From positions 1 through 5,127 of the forward strand of contig CALEIO010000273.1 of assembly GCA_937875885.1 (NCBI GenBank): a stretch of 5,127 nt of DNA, given 5' to 3'. Below, in pieces: positions 1 through 5,127 of this stretch. This stretch comes from an uncultured Clostridia bacterium (lineage in GTDB: Bacteria > Bacillota > Clostridia > Oscillospirales > Acutalibacteraceae). The first letter of the stretch is position 1. Each line of letters opens with the position of its first letter. The position numbers and the translations under genes are program-made. A model generated the notes under the pieces. The model did not search any database. It saw nothing but the letters and a program-made list of their open reading frames with translations, and was not told where the DNA came from.

Positions 1-1871
1 ACAAAATCACAGTTTACTTCACAAACACACAGGATTGGAAGAAAGTTTACATCTACCTGATGGATGCAGAAGAGAATCACATCGGTGCTGCTTACCCCGG
101 TGCAGAGATGACATTTGTTCGCAATAGCAGCGAAGGTAAAGGCATTTATTCTTACGAGATTCCTGCTGATGTTGCTTCCATTAAGTTCACAGACGGTTCT
201 TATGTAGATGATACTAACAAGGGTGACAATAACCGCACAGAAAATATTGCTGCAGATCTTATTGCAGACGGCAACGGTTACTACCCTGTAGCGAAGAACG
301 ATGACAACAAGTGGACATTTGAGACTTATGTTTACAGTGCTCCTGCAACAGACCCCACAGAGGAAACAACAGAGGCTACAGATGCAACAGAATCTACTGG
401 TGCTACAGAGCCTTCTGACAAAATCACAGTTTACTTCACAAACACACAGGATTGGAAGAAAGTTTACATCTATCTGATGGATGCAGAGGAGAATCATCTT
501 GAAGGTACAGCTGTTTACCCCGGCGCAGAGATGACATTTGTTCGCAAGAGCAGTACAGGCAAGGATATCTATTCCTTTGAACTTCCCGAGGGTGTTGGTG
601 AAATCAAGTTTACTGATGGCACATACGTTGACGAAGAGAACAAGGGCGACAACAATCGCACAGAGAATGTTACAGCTGTTGATATTGAAGATGGTATGGG
701 TTACTATCCCGTAGAGAATCTTGGCGACAATAAGTGGAAATTTGAAACTTACGTTTACAGTACTTCTTCAACAGACCCCACAGAGGAAACAACAGAGTCT
801 ACTGATGCAACAGAATCTACTGACGCTACAGAGCCCGATGACGGCATCACAACTGTTTACTTTACAAACACACTTGACTGGGCAAAGGTTTGCATTTATC
901 TTATGGATGCAGAGGAGAATCATCTTGAAGGCACAGCAGCTTACCCCGGTGCAGAGATGACATTTGTTCGTCTGAGCAGCACAGGCAAGGGTATCTACTC
1001 CTTTGAGCTTCCCGAGGGTGTTGGCGCTATTAAGTTTACAGATGGCACATACGTTGACGAAGAGAACAAGGGCGACAACAACCGCACAGAAAATGTTCCC
1101 AAGGATATGATTGCAGACGGCAAGGGTTACTATCCCACAGATGATCTTGGCAACAACAAGTGGTCTGTTACAGCTTATGACTACCAGGCTCCCTCTACAG
1201 ATCCCGTTGGTACAATCACAGTTTACTTCACAAACAACAAGGGTTGGGCTAACGTTTACATCTACGGCTTCTACGGCGAAGCTGACACAGAAAACGTAAG
1301 AGATTGGGTTGCATACCCCGGCGTTAAGATGAACTACGTTGGCAAGAACGATTTCGGTGAGGATATTTATTCTTACGATATTCCCGCTGACCTTGATTAC
1401 ATCAAGTTCTCTGACGGCGACTACATTCTGAACGAAGACGGCACAGTAACAGGTGCTAACAACCGCACAGTAAATATTCCCAAGGATCAGATTGCAAACG
1501 GCAAGGGTTACTACCTGACAGAGAATAACGGCGAAAATAAGTGGGGATACGAGGTTTATGACTATGTTCCCACAGAGCAGCCTACAGAGAAACCCTCAAC
1601 AGAGCCTACAGAAAAGCCCTCTGAGGAGCCCACAAAGCCCCAGGTAACATTCCTTATTGGCGACGCTAACTCTGACGGTGTTATTAATGTTAAGGATGCA
1701 ACACAGATTCAGAAGTCCCTGGCAGACCTGCTGGTACTTGACGAGGTTCAGAAGCTTGCTGCTGACGCTGACCGTAACGAAGTTGTTAACGTAAGAGATG
1801 CAACAGCAATTCAGAAGTTCATTGCAGGCCTTACAGTTTACGCTCCCGTTGGCGACGAGATCACAGCTTGA
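1..1871 (+). CDS. Dockerin protein with four CBM26-like starch-binding modules (5' partial)
   Basis: This is the C-terminal 622 residues of a secreted protein. The frame is open from base 3 and the first two bases finish an Asp codon, so the true start lies upstream; the ATG at 60 is inside the first module. The visible order is four repeated beta-rich modules (3-335, 420-758, 846-1184, 1212-1568), Thr/Glu-rich linkers between them, a Pro/Glu/Thr linker, then a type I dockerin (about 1656-1832) and a short tail ending in TGA at 1869-1871. The modules share ITVYFTN, YPGxxM, IKFxDG and NNRT motifs, the layout known for starch-binding CBM26. By family knowledge, the dockerin docks the protein onto a cohesin of a scaffoldin or cell-surface anchor, as in ruminococcal amylosomes. 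No catalytic domain is visible; an amylase or further binding modules could lie upstream. Signal peptide and promoter are outside the window. It converges on a CotH-family gene. I am confident of the dockerin, less so of the exact CBM family and ligand. Confidence 0.88.
   Translation, partial: KITVYFTNTQDWKKVYIYLMDAEENHIGAAYPGAEMTFVRNSSEGKGIYSYEIPADVASIKFTDGSYVDDTNKGDNNRTENIAADLIADGNGYYPVAKNDDNKWTFETYVYSAPATDPTEETTEATDATESTGATEPSDKITVYFTNTQDWKKVYIYLMDAEENHLEGTAVYPGAEMTFVRKSSTGKDIYSFELPEGVGEIKFTDGTYVDEENKGDNNRTENVTAVDIEDGMGYYPVENLGDNKWKFETYVYSTSSTDPTEETTESTDATESTDATEPDDGITTVYFTNTLDWAKVCIYLMDAEENHLEGTAAYPGAEMTFVRLSSTGKGIYSFELPEGVGAIKFTDGTYVDEENKGDNNRTENVPKDMIADGKGYYPTDDLGNNKWSVTAYDYQAPSTDPVGTITVYFTNNKGWANVYIYGFYGEADTENVRDWVAYPGVKMNYVGKNDFGEDIYSYDIPADLDYIKFSDGDYILNEDGTVTGANNRTVNIPKDQIANGKGYYLTENNGENKWGYEVYDYVPTEQPTEKPSTEPTEKPSEEPTKPQVTFLIGDANSDGVINVKDATQIQKSLADLLVLDEVQKLAADADRNEVVNVRDATAIQKFIAGLTVYAPVGDEITA
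3..335 (+). repeat. CBM26-like module 1
   Basis: This is the first visible module, about 111 residues, running from KITVYFTN to the ETYVY strand before the linker. It carries YIYLMD, YPGAEM, IYSYEIP, IKFTDG and NNRTENI motifs. Compared with modules 2 and 3 it lacks two residues after ENH (HIGAAYPG against HLEGTAVYPG). CBM26 domains are starch-binding beta-sandwiches; assignment here is by motif layout only. More copies may exist upstream of the window. Confidence 0.7.
336..419 (+). other. Thr/Glu/Asp-rich linker 1
   Basis: This low-complexity acidic linker of 28 residues joins modules 1 and 2. It begins SAPATDPTEETTE and continues with a TDATEST-type run. It is nearly the same as linker 2, so the module and its linker appear to have been duplicated as one unit. 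Such linkers give flexible spacing and are often glycosylated in extracellular enzymes; that is family knowledge, not seen here. Confidence 0.75.
420..758 (+). repeat. CBM26-like module 2
   Basis: This module of about 113 residues again runs from KITVYFTN to ETYVY. Its first 68 coding bases are almost identical to those of module 1, and the stretch from 615 to 655 is identical to 1041-1081 in module 3. Motifs YIYLMD, YPGAEM, IYSFELPEG, IKFTDGTYVDEE and NNRTENV are all present, so it looks intact. It is the bridge between the two neighbours in sequence similarity. Confidence 0.7.
759..845 (+). other. Thr/Glu/Asp-rich linker 2
   Basis: This acidic linker of 29 residues joins modules 2 and 3. 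It shares the TDPTEETTE and TDATEST segments with linker 1, with a few Ala/Ser and Gly/Asp exchanges. Unlike linkers 3 and 4 it has little proline. Confidence 0.75.
846..1184 (+). repeat. CBM26-like module 3, with Tyr-to-Cys change
   Basis: This is the third module, about 113 residues, closest to module 2 (shared ELPEGVG, DGTYVDEENKGDNNRTENV). In the first conserved strand the Y-I-Y of the other modules reads C-I-Y, with TGC at 891-893 in place of TAC. It is followed by a much shorter linker (1185-1211) than modules 1 and 2. The C-terminal strand is VTAYDY rather than ETYVY, and so more like module 4. Confidence 0.7.
1212..1568 (+). repeat. CBM26-like module 4 (diverged)
   Basis: This is the most diverged copy, about 119 residues. 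It keeps ITVYFTN, YIY, YPG, IYSYDIP, IKFSDG, NNRT and GKGYY. The loop before YPG is longer (GFYGEADTENVRDWVA) and replaces the LMDAEENH segment of modules 1-3. The loop before NNRT is also different (ILNEDGTVTGA). The extra Phe, Tyr and Trp in the first loop could change the sugar-binding surface. Divergence suggests that it is the older copy, and that modules 1-3 arose by later amplification. Confidence 0.68.
1569..1643 (+). other. Pro/Thr/Glu-rich linker before dockerin
   Basis: This 25-residue linker is made of PTEKPS/PTEQP-type units. It separates the binding modules from the dockerin. It is richer in Pro and Lys than linkers 1 and 2, so it is probably stiffer and was not part of the module duplication. 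Confidence 0.75.
1656..1832 (+). other. Type I dockerin domain
   Basis: Two duplicated calcium-binding, EF-hand-like half repeats are seen. The first has Asp, Asn, Asp, Asn and Asp at loop positions 1, 3, 5, 9 and 12 (DANSDGVINVKD, from 1662). The second has Asp, Asp, Asn, Asn and Asp (DADRNEVVNVRD, from 1764). Each is followed by an ATxIQK helix (KDATQIQK and RDATAIQK). The two halves are nearly symmetrical, which in known dockerins permits two binding orientations on the cohesin. A tail of about 12 residues follows. The fold and calcium ligands look complete, so it should be functional. The cohesin partner is not in this window. Confidence 0.95.
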
Positions 1872-2083
1872 TACAGCGTAAAAGAAAATATAACTAAATT
1901 GCTTACTGTGTACTGATTTGCATATCCTGCGCAGATAAATGAGCATAACAAAATCCCCCCGAAGTTATCGGGGGGATTTTTTGTATGGTTTGTTTTGTTT
2001 TTAAGTATGCTCTTTATACTGGTTTTTTTCAGCAGTTGCTATTTTGTGCAGTGGGGATTCAGCACCTTGCTGATTAAGGGGAA
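1872..2083. other. Intergenic region between convergent genes
   Basis: This stretch of about 212 bases lies between the two stop codons. It contains a strong terminator hairpin (1950-1982), then a T-rich tract to about 2030. A weak 5-bp AT-rich hairpin lies at 2004-2020, with a T-run at 2023-2029. A 6-bp hairpin at 2059-2073 has no T-run on either side. No convincing small gene or promoter is seen. Confidence 0.7.
1950..1982 (+). terminator. Rho-independent terminator, probably bidirectional
   Basis: A perfect 13-bp stem (1950-1962 with 1968-1980) encloses a 5-base loop AGTTA. The core is six C:G pairs flanked by A:T pairs, and a run of six T ends at 1982. It lies about 78 bases after the stop of the dockerin gene. 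On the minus strand the arm ends in four T followed by GTTAT, so it could also terminate the convergent CotH gene, whose stop is about 100 bases away. Confidence 0.93.
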
Positions 2084-5000
2084 TCAGGGGTTTGTTGCAG
2101 CTGAAGTAACCTTTGTGAGCAGTGAGTATTCGCCTCTGTTTGCAATAACCTTGTAAGCTGTTACCTTGATGTTGTAGCTTGTGTCTGCTGAAAGAGATCT
2201 GAATGTGTAGTTTGTGCCTGTTGTGATTACAGTTCTTATTACCTTGTTGTCAGATGTTGTAATCTGAACCTTGTAGCCATCTGCATCGGGAATCTTGTTC
2301 CACATTGCTTTAATGCTGTCGCTTGTAGATGATGTTGTAATCTTGTTTACTCTGCCGGGGTAGATCTTCATAATGAGAGTTCTTGTACCGGAGTAGTTGC
2401 CCATCATTGTAACAATAACCTTGTATTCACCTGCGGTAACTCTGCCGTCAGAGAAGCTTACTGTGTAGTCGGTGTCCTCGGTGAGAGTTGTGCCGTCGGG
2501 AGCTTTTACTGTTACCTTGGGAGTTTTGACTAAGCCGTTGCTGCTGAATCTTGTTGCAGAAAGCTTAACTGTGCAGTCGATTGCCTCGATGGGGGTAATC
2601 TTAAAGCTTGCTGTTTCGGTGCCAATGTAGTTACCCATCATTGTAACCTTTACCTTGTAAGTACCTGCGTTTGTTCTGTCACCCTCGTAGTTTACAAAGT
2701 AGTCAACATTCTCAACCAGGATGTTGCCCTGGGGACCCTTTACAATAGCCGCGGGAGTCTTGGTACCGTTATCAAATACAAAGGAGTTCTGTGCAAGTTC
2801 AACAGAGCAGAGAGCGTTGCTTACGGGCTTGATTTTGTAGGTCAGGGTCTCTGTACCTGTGTAGTTGCCCTTCATTGTAACAGTAGCGATGTAAATGCCG
2901 GCATTTGTACTGTCGCTGTTGTAGGCTACTGTGTAGTGAGTGCCCTCTTTGAGAGTTGTACCCTTGGCATTCTTGAGTGTTACCTTGGGAGTTTTCTGTG
3001 TGCCGTCATAGTCGAATACTGTTTCGGAAAGTACAGCGTTACAGGTTGCAATGTCGATGGGCTTGATTGTGAAGGTCTTTACTGCAGCACCTGTGTAGTT
3101 GCCCATCATTGTAACCACAACATTGTATGTACCTGCAAGTTTTCTGCCCTCATCGTAAGCTACTGTGTAGTCTGTACCCTCTGTAAGGAGTACACCCTCG
3201 GGACTTGTTACAACAACACCGGGAGTTTTTACTGTAGCATCGTATGTATATACATTGTTAGTAAGCTCAACTGTACAGTTGGTGTTTTCAATAGCTTTAA
3301 TCTTGAATGTAAGTGTCTTTGAGTCGGTGTAGTTGCCGATACCTGTTACAACAACTGTTGCAGTACCTGCGGCTACGTTGTTTTCGATGGATGTAACCTC
3401 AAAGTCCTTGCCCTCAACCAGAGCTGTGCTCTTGTACTTGAGGTTGAACTGAGGATAAACAGGAGAGCCTGTGTAGTAGTAAGAAACCTTGCTGTTGATG
3501 CCGCCCTTGATGTTTGAAGCTGTGAGGGAGCGGGGGATAATGTAGAAAGCAAACTGGAATGTACCGTCATAGCCTGCGCTTCTGATACCCTTTACTGTAC
3601 AGGTTACTGCACCGGGCTCAATGTTATCGCTGAAAGAGATGGTGTAGTGAGTACCCTCTGTAAGAGTAGTAGTGCCTCTCTTGAGCTCGATTGTGGGAAC
3701 AATTTCTTTGCCTGTATATACGTTTGCATATCTGTTTGAGATAGTAAGGGAAAGTCTGTTTACATTGAAGAAGTTAGCGTCGCTTGCCTTTTCAGCACCA
3801 CATTCAGAGCAGGTGAAGTCGCAGTTATCATTAAGCTCAAAGGTGTGAGCGATGCCATCGTCAGAGCAAAGGATGTACTTTGCAGTGAGAGTGATGTCCT
3901 CTGTAGCTGTGATGTATGTGCCTGCATAGAGCTTTTCATCACCCAGTGCCCAGTGGCTGAAGAGATTCTCTGCAGCACAGTCGTTGGAGAGGGGAAGGTA
4001 AACCTTCTCGCCCTTGAGAGCTGTAACAGTTGTGGAGTTTGTGTCTGCAAACTCAATCTCTACCATCTGTGCATCATCTGCTACCAGTGTAACTGTGATG
4101 AACTCCATACCGATGAAGTTGCCGTCAGCATCCATAAGGCGGACAACGATTACGTTGCTTGTGCCCATTGCTTCTGTAAGGAGAGCCTTGTCAACTGTGA
4201 ATGTTGCATTGCCCTCTGTAATCTCGCCTGTGCCTGCGAGTTTTGTGTTTACGTAGTAGTTGTATTTAACTGCATCAGCATTTGCTACGTTTACGTTGAG
4301 AGAATTCAGAGCAGTCTCTGCAATGTAGTAAGCAGAGTCGTTGTTGCCGATGAGAGCGTCGGAATTAAGGCTTACATCAAAGCCACCTGCTGTAGCACCA
4401 AAGGAGCTGAGTGTGGAGTGGTCTGTAGCAAACTGATCCTTCATAAAGTCAATTCTCTGTGTCATCCAGCTTTTGAGTACGCTGAAATCACCCTCGAAAC
4501 CTCTGGAGTATTTCCAGATTTCGGAGTTCTTGAGACCTGACTCGTGGAGGTAATCGTACCAGCCGTCAAGTGTACCGCCGTCTGCAACCAGATTGTTGAA
4601 GTATTCCTCGTTGTTGAGGAAAAGCTCACGAACCTTTACTGCAAAGTAGGGGTCCTTTGTAAGACTTGCAAACCAGCTTCTGGAGGTTGTAACCCAGCTT
4701 GTTGCACTCTGTCCGCTCCAGGGAGATACGCTGCCGGAGGTGTAGTCAAAGTCCCAGATGGGGCCAAACTGAAGTTTGCCGCCCAGGTCCTTGTGGATAT
4801 ATGTGCTCTTGTAGCCCATTTCGTTGCAGAGAATCTCGGATGTGAGCCAGTAGGGAGCGAGTGTGCTGAACTCGATGAAATCGGTGTAGCTTACTGTCTG
4901 GCCGTCAATTACCGCATTGTGGTCTTTGCTGAAAGCTGCTGTTTCGAAGTCGTTCATATACTTCTGCAGAGCTGAATAAACCTCTGTAGCTGTGTTGATA

Positions 5001-5127
5001 AACTCGGGGGCTTTTACCATAATGGGAGTGTTGCGGTTTGTGTAGAAGCTTGAAACCTCATCCATACCTTCGTCCATCTCCATCAGGAAGCCACCGTCTG
5101 CTTCGGGGAGGGGCTCGTCCAGATAAT
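2084..5127 (-). CDS. CotH kinase-family surface protein with Ig-like and FN3 domains (5' partial)
   Basis: This is the C-terminal part, about 1013 residues, of a large extracellular protein. The frame is open to the window edge, so the start is upstream; the ATG at 5083 lies inside the CotH domain (preceded by ADGGFL in frame) and is not the start. The residue numbers used here count from that ATG. The order is: CotH C-terminal part (1-220), a beta-rich unassigned stretch (about 231-340), an InlB B-repeat-like segment (355-404), a Cys cluster (406-429), six Ig-like repeats (442-909) and a fibronectin type III domain (910-999). The stop is TGA at 2084-2086. Bacillus CotH is a secretory kinase that phosphorylates spore-coat proteins; CotH domains also occur in ruminococcal dockerin proteins. 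No dockerin, LPXTG motif or membrane segment is seen at the C-terminus. The family call rests on GGFLMEMDE, KAPE, STYIHKD and GGKLQFGPIWDFD. Substrate and activity are unknown, and one expected active-site Asp seems absent. Confidence 0.88.
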   Translation of the reverse strand, partial: YLDEPLPEADGGFLMEMDEGMDEVSSFYTNRNTPIMVKAPEFINTATEVYSALQKYMNDFETAAFSKDHNAVIDGQTVSYTDFIEFSTLAPYWLTSEILCNEMGYKSTYIHKDLGGKLQFGPIWDFDYTSGSVSPWSGQSATSWVTTSRSWFASLTKDPYFAVKVRELFLNNEEYFNNLVADGGTLDGWYDYLHESGLKNSEIWKYSRGFEGDFSVLKSWMTQRIDFMKDQFATDHSTLSSFGATAGGFDVSLNSDALIGNNDSAYYIAETALNSLNVNVANADAVKYNYYVNTKLAGTGEITEGNATFTVDKALLTEAMGTSNVIVVRLMDADGNFIGMEFITVTLVADDAQMVEIEFADTNSTTVTALKGEKVYLPLSNDCAAENLFSHWALGDEKLYAGTYITATEDITLTAKYILCSDDGIAHTFELNDNCDFTCSECGAEKASDANFFNVNRLSLTISNRYANVYTGKEIVPTIELKRGTTTLTEGTHYTISFSDNIEPGAVTCTVKGIRSAGYDGTFQFAFYIIPRSLTASNIKGGINSKVSYYYTGSPVYPQFNLKYKSTALVEGKDFEVTSIENNVAAGTATVVVTGIGNYTDSKTLTFKIKAIENTNCTVELTNNVYTYDATVKTPGVVVTSPEGVLLTEGTDYTVAYDEGRKLAGTYNVVVTMMGNYTGAAVKTFTIKPIDIATCNAVLSETVFDYDGTQKTPKVTLKNAKGTTLKEGTHYTVAYNSDSTNAGIYIATVTMKGNYTGTETLTYKIKPVSNALCSVELAQNSFVFDNGTKTPAAIVKGPQGNILVENVDYFVNYEGDRTNAGTYKVKVTMMGNYIGTETASFKITPIEAIDCTVKLSATRFSSNGLVKTPKVTVKAPDGTTLTEDTDYTVSFSDGRVTAGEYKVIVTMMGNYSGTRTLIMKIYPGRVNKITTSSTSDSIKAMWNKIPDADGYKVQITTSDNKVIRTVITTGTNYTFRSLSADTSYNIKVTAYKVIANRGEYSLLTKVTSAATNP
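2087..2356 (-). other. C-terminal fibronectin type III domain
   Basis: The last 90 residues carry the FN3 pattern: a GRVNKI start, IKAMWNKIPDADGYKVQI (W and the DADGY turn), TNYTFRSLSADTSYNIKVTAY (the L-x-x-x-T-x-Y core) and a closing LTKVTSAATNP. In Clostridia this domain often ends extracellular proteins, and it may bind carbohydrate or simply space domains. The protein ends right after it, with no anchor. Confidence 0.85.
2357..3760 (-). repeat. Six tandem Ig-like (YDG/MBG-type) repeats
   Basis: The six units are 3533-3760, 3293-3532, 3059-3292, 2825-3058, 2591-2824 and 2357-2590. The last four are each exactly 78 residues (234 bases). Each has a YTG/YDG-type strand, a Thr-Pro or Tyr-Pro strand, an L-x-E-G-x-D/H-Y-T-V turn, an AGTY strand, a V-T-x-x-G-N-Y-T-G turn and a final F-x-I-x-P strand. 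The GNY codons recur every 234 bases over five units (motif at 2393, 2627, 2861, 3095 and 3329). The first unit is diverged (GIRSAGYDG in place of GNYTG). Such repeats act as stalks or adhesive spacers in bacterial surface proteins. Confidence 0.85.
3797..3868 (-). other. Four-cysteine, one-histidine cluster
   Basis: Cys at residues 406, 421, 425 and 428 follow C-x14-C-x3-C-x2-C-G, with His 413 in HTFELND. The CDFTCSECGAEKA part resembles the short H-x-Y/F-x-x-x-C-x-x-x-C-x-x-C-G motif seen in many clostridial surface proteins. It could bind a metal such as zinc or form disulphides; the sequence does not tell which. Confidence 0.6.
3872..4021 (-). other. InlB B-repeat / Flg_new-like segment
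   Basis: About 50 residues have the layout of the Listeria-Bacteroides (Flg_new) repeat: a KGEKVYLP strand, an F-x-x-W core (LFSHWALGDE), a Y-x-x-G-T-Y-I turn and an EDITLTAKY end strand. Such single repeats are common spacers in surface proteins of gut Firmicutes. They usually read GYxFxGW; here the core is NLFSHW. Confidence 0.6.
4064..4393 (-). other. Beta-rich segment of unknown family
   Basis: These roughly 110 residues lie between the CotH domain and the InlB-like segment. The pattern is strands of alternating hydrophobic residues (VKYNYYVNTKL, NVIVVRLMDADGNFIGMEF, VTLV) around acidic turns. It could be a beta-sandwich. I do not recognise the family and assign no function. Confidence 0.5.
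4424..5127 (-). other. CotH kinase-like domain (C-terminal part)
   Basis: The segment begins in a motif that in CotH proteins reads roughly GGYLLEMDE (here GGFLMEMDE). It continues with MVKAPE, then Y-x-D/F-I helices (YTDFIEFSTLAPYWLTSE), then STYIHKDLGGKLQFGPIWDFD. The WDFD (4745-4756) holds the metal-binding-type Asp of the family. The upstream N-x-D of typical members reads N-E-M (4817-4825). A helical tail with RQ/DP motifs (LTKDPYFAVKVRELF, then SWMTQRIDFMKDQF) follows, as in other CotH domains. The N-terminal part, including the ATP-binding lobe, is outside the window. Confidence 0.88.

Larger units (their letters stand above)
1..487 (+). repeat. Near-identical direct DNA repeat, units 1-70 and 418-487
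   Basis: The first 55 bases of the window are identical to 418-472, and 69 of the first 70 match 418-487, the one difference being silent (TAC against TAT at 56). The offset is 417 bases, the length of one module plus linker. Because the modules differ more further in, this points to recent duplication or local gene conversion. Confidence 0.9.

Noticed and set aside
60..62. ATG at 60 as the start of the dockerin protein
   Set aside because: The frame is open to the window edge, and the 19 codons before it match the start of modules 2-4, so it is internal.
1596..1946. Open frame of 116 residues on the minus strand
   Set aside because: It lies opposite the dockerin and last linker, is Cys-rich as expected for an antisense shadow, and begins just beside the terminator.
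2004..2029. Second terminator on the plus strand
   Set aside because: The stem is only 5 bp, AT-rich, with a 7-base loop; the T-run of seven is good, but the hairpin is too weak to call.
2059..2073. Hairpin as a terminator for the CotH gene
   Set aside because: A 6-bp stem with a 3-base loop but no T-run after it on the minus strand.
2936..3322. Open frame of 128 residues on the plus strand
   Set aside because: Antisense shadow of the Ig-like repeats, Cys-rich; the repeat pattern belongs to the minus strand.
2393..3332. Regular 234-base spacing as a CRISPR-like or non-coding repeat
   Set aside because: The period is exactly 78 codons and follows the Ig-like protein repeats; units are diverged and in frame.
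3845..4540. Long open frame on the plus strand, Cys-rich, opposite the CotH gene
   Set aside because: It is an antisense shadow. The many Thr ACA and Ala GCA codons of the real gene read as TGT and TGC (Cys) on the other strand; there is no domain.
4544..4975. Open frame of 143 residues on the plus strand
   Set aside because: Same antisense shadow effect over the CotH domain, Cys- and Val-rich with no recognisable domain.
5081..5083. ATG at 5083 as the start of the CotH protein
   Set aside because: The frame stays open to the edge, and the codons just before it (ADGGFL) are part of a conserved CotH motif.

Overview
The window holds the 3' ends of two long, convergent genes for secreted, multi-domain proteins, plus a short intergenic region of about 212 bases. 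Both genes are cut by the window edges. Their N-termini, signal peptides and promoters are therefore not visible, and no RNA genes, mobile elements or CRISPR arrays are seen. The organism is most likely an anaerobic, fibre- or starch-degrading gut Clostridium relative of the Ruminococcus type. The reasons are a textbook type I dockerin, acidic Thr/Glu/Pro linkers, starch-binding-type modules and a CotH-kinase protein with Ig-like repeats. This is an inference from protein style, not a species identification.

Left region (1-1871, plus strand): the C-terminal 622 residues of a dockerin-bearing protein. Four copies of a roughly 111-119 residue module resembling starch-binding family CBM26 are joined by Thr/Glu-rich linkers and end in a two-repeat calcium-binding dockerin. 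The first three modules are close copies of each other, and the start of module 2 is nearly identical in DNA to the start of module 1. Module 4 is more diverged. No catalytic domain is visible in this part. The protein is expected to plug into a cohesin scaffoldin (an amylosome- or cellulosome-like complex) and bind alpha-glucan.

Middle (1872-2083): intergenic, with a perfect 13-bp hairpin and T-run at 1950-1982. It terminates the dockerin gene and, being nearly symmetrical, may also serve the convergent gene.

Right region (2084-5127, minus strand): the C-terminal 1013 or so residues of a CotH-family protein. In order these are the end of the CotH kinase-like domain, a beta-rich stretch without a recognised family, an InlB B-repeat-like segment, a four-cysteine cluster, six Ig-like (YDG/MBG-type) repeats and a C-terminal fibronectin type III domain. 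Four of the Ig repeats have a strict 78-residue period, each with one cysteine in the same place.

How they fit together: CotH domains are known from Bacillus spore coat as secretory protein kinases and are also found in ruminococcal dockerin proteins. A CotH protein beside a starch-binding dockerin protein suggests a shared extracellular role, but convergent genes are not co-transcribed and nothing here proves a functional link. I see no clearly new system. The most notable points are an apparent loss of the first conserved Asp of the CotH active site, the cysteine ladder in the Ig repeats, and the recently duplicated CBM array.
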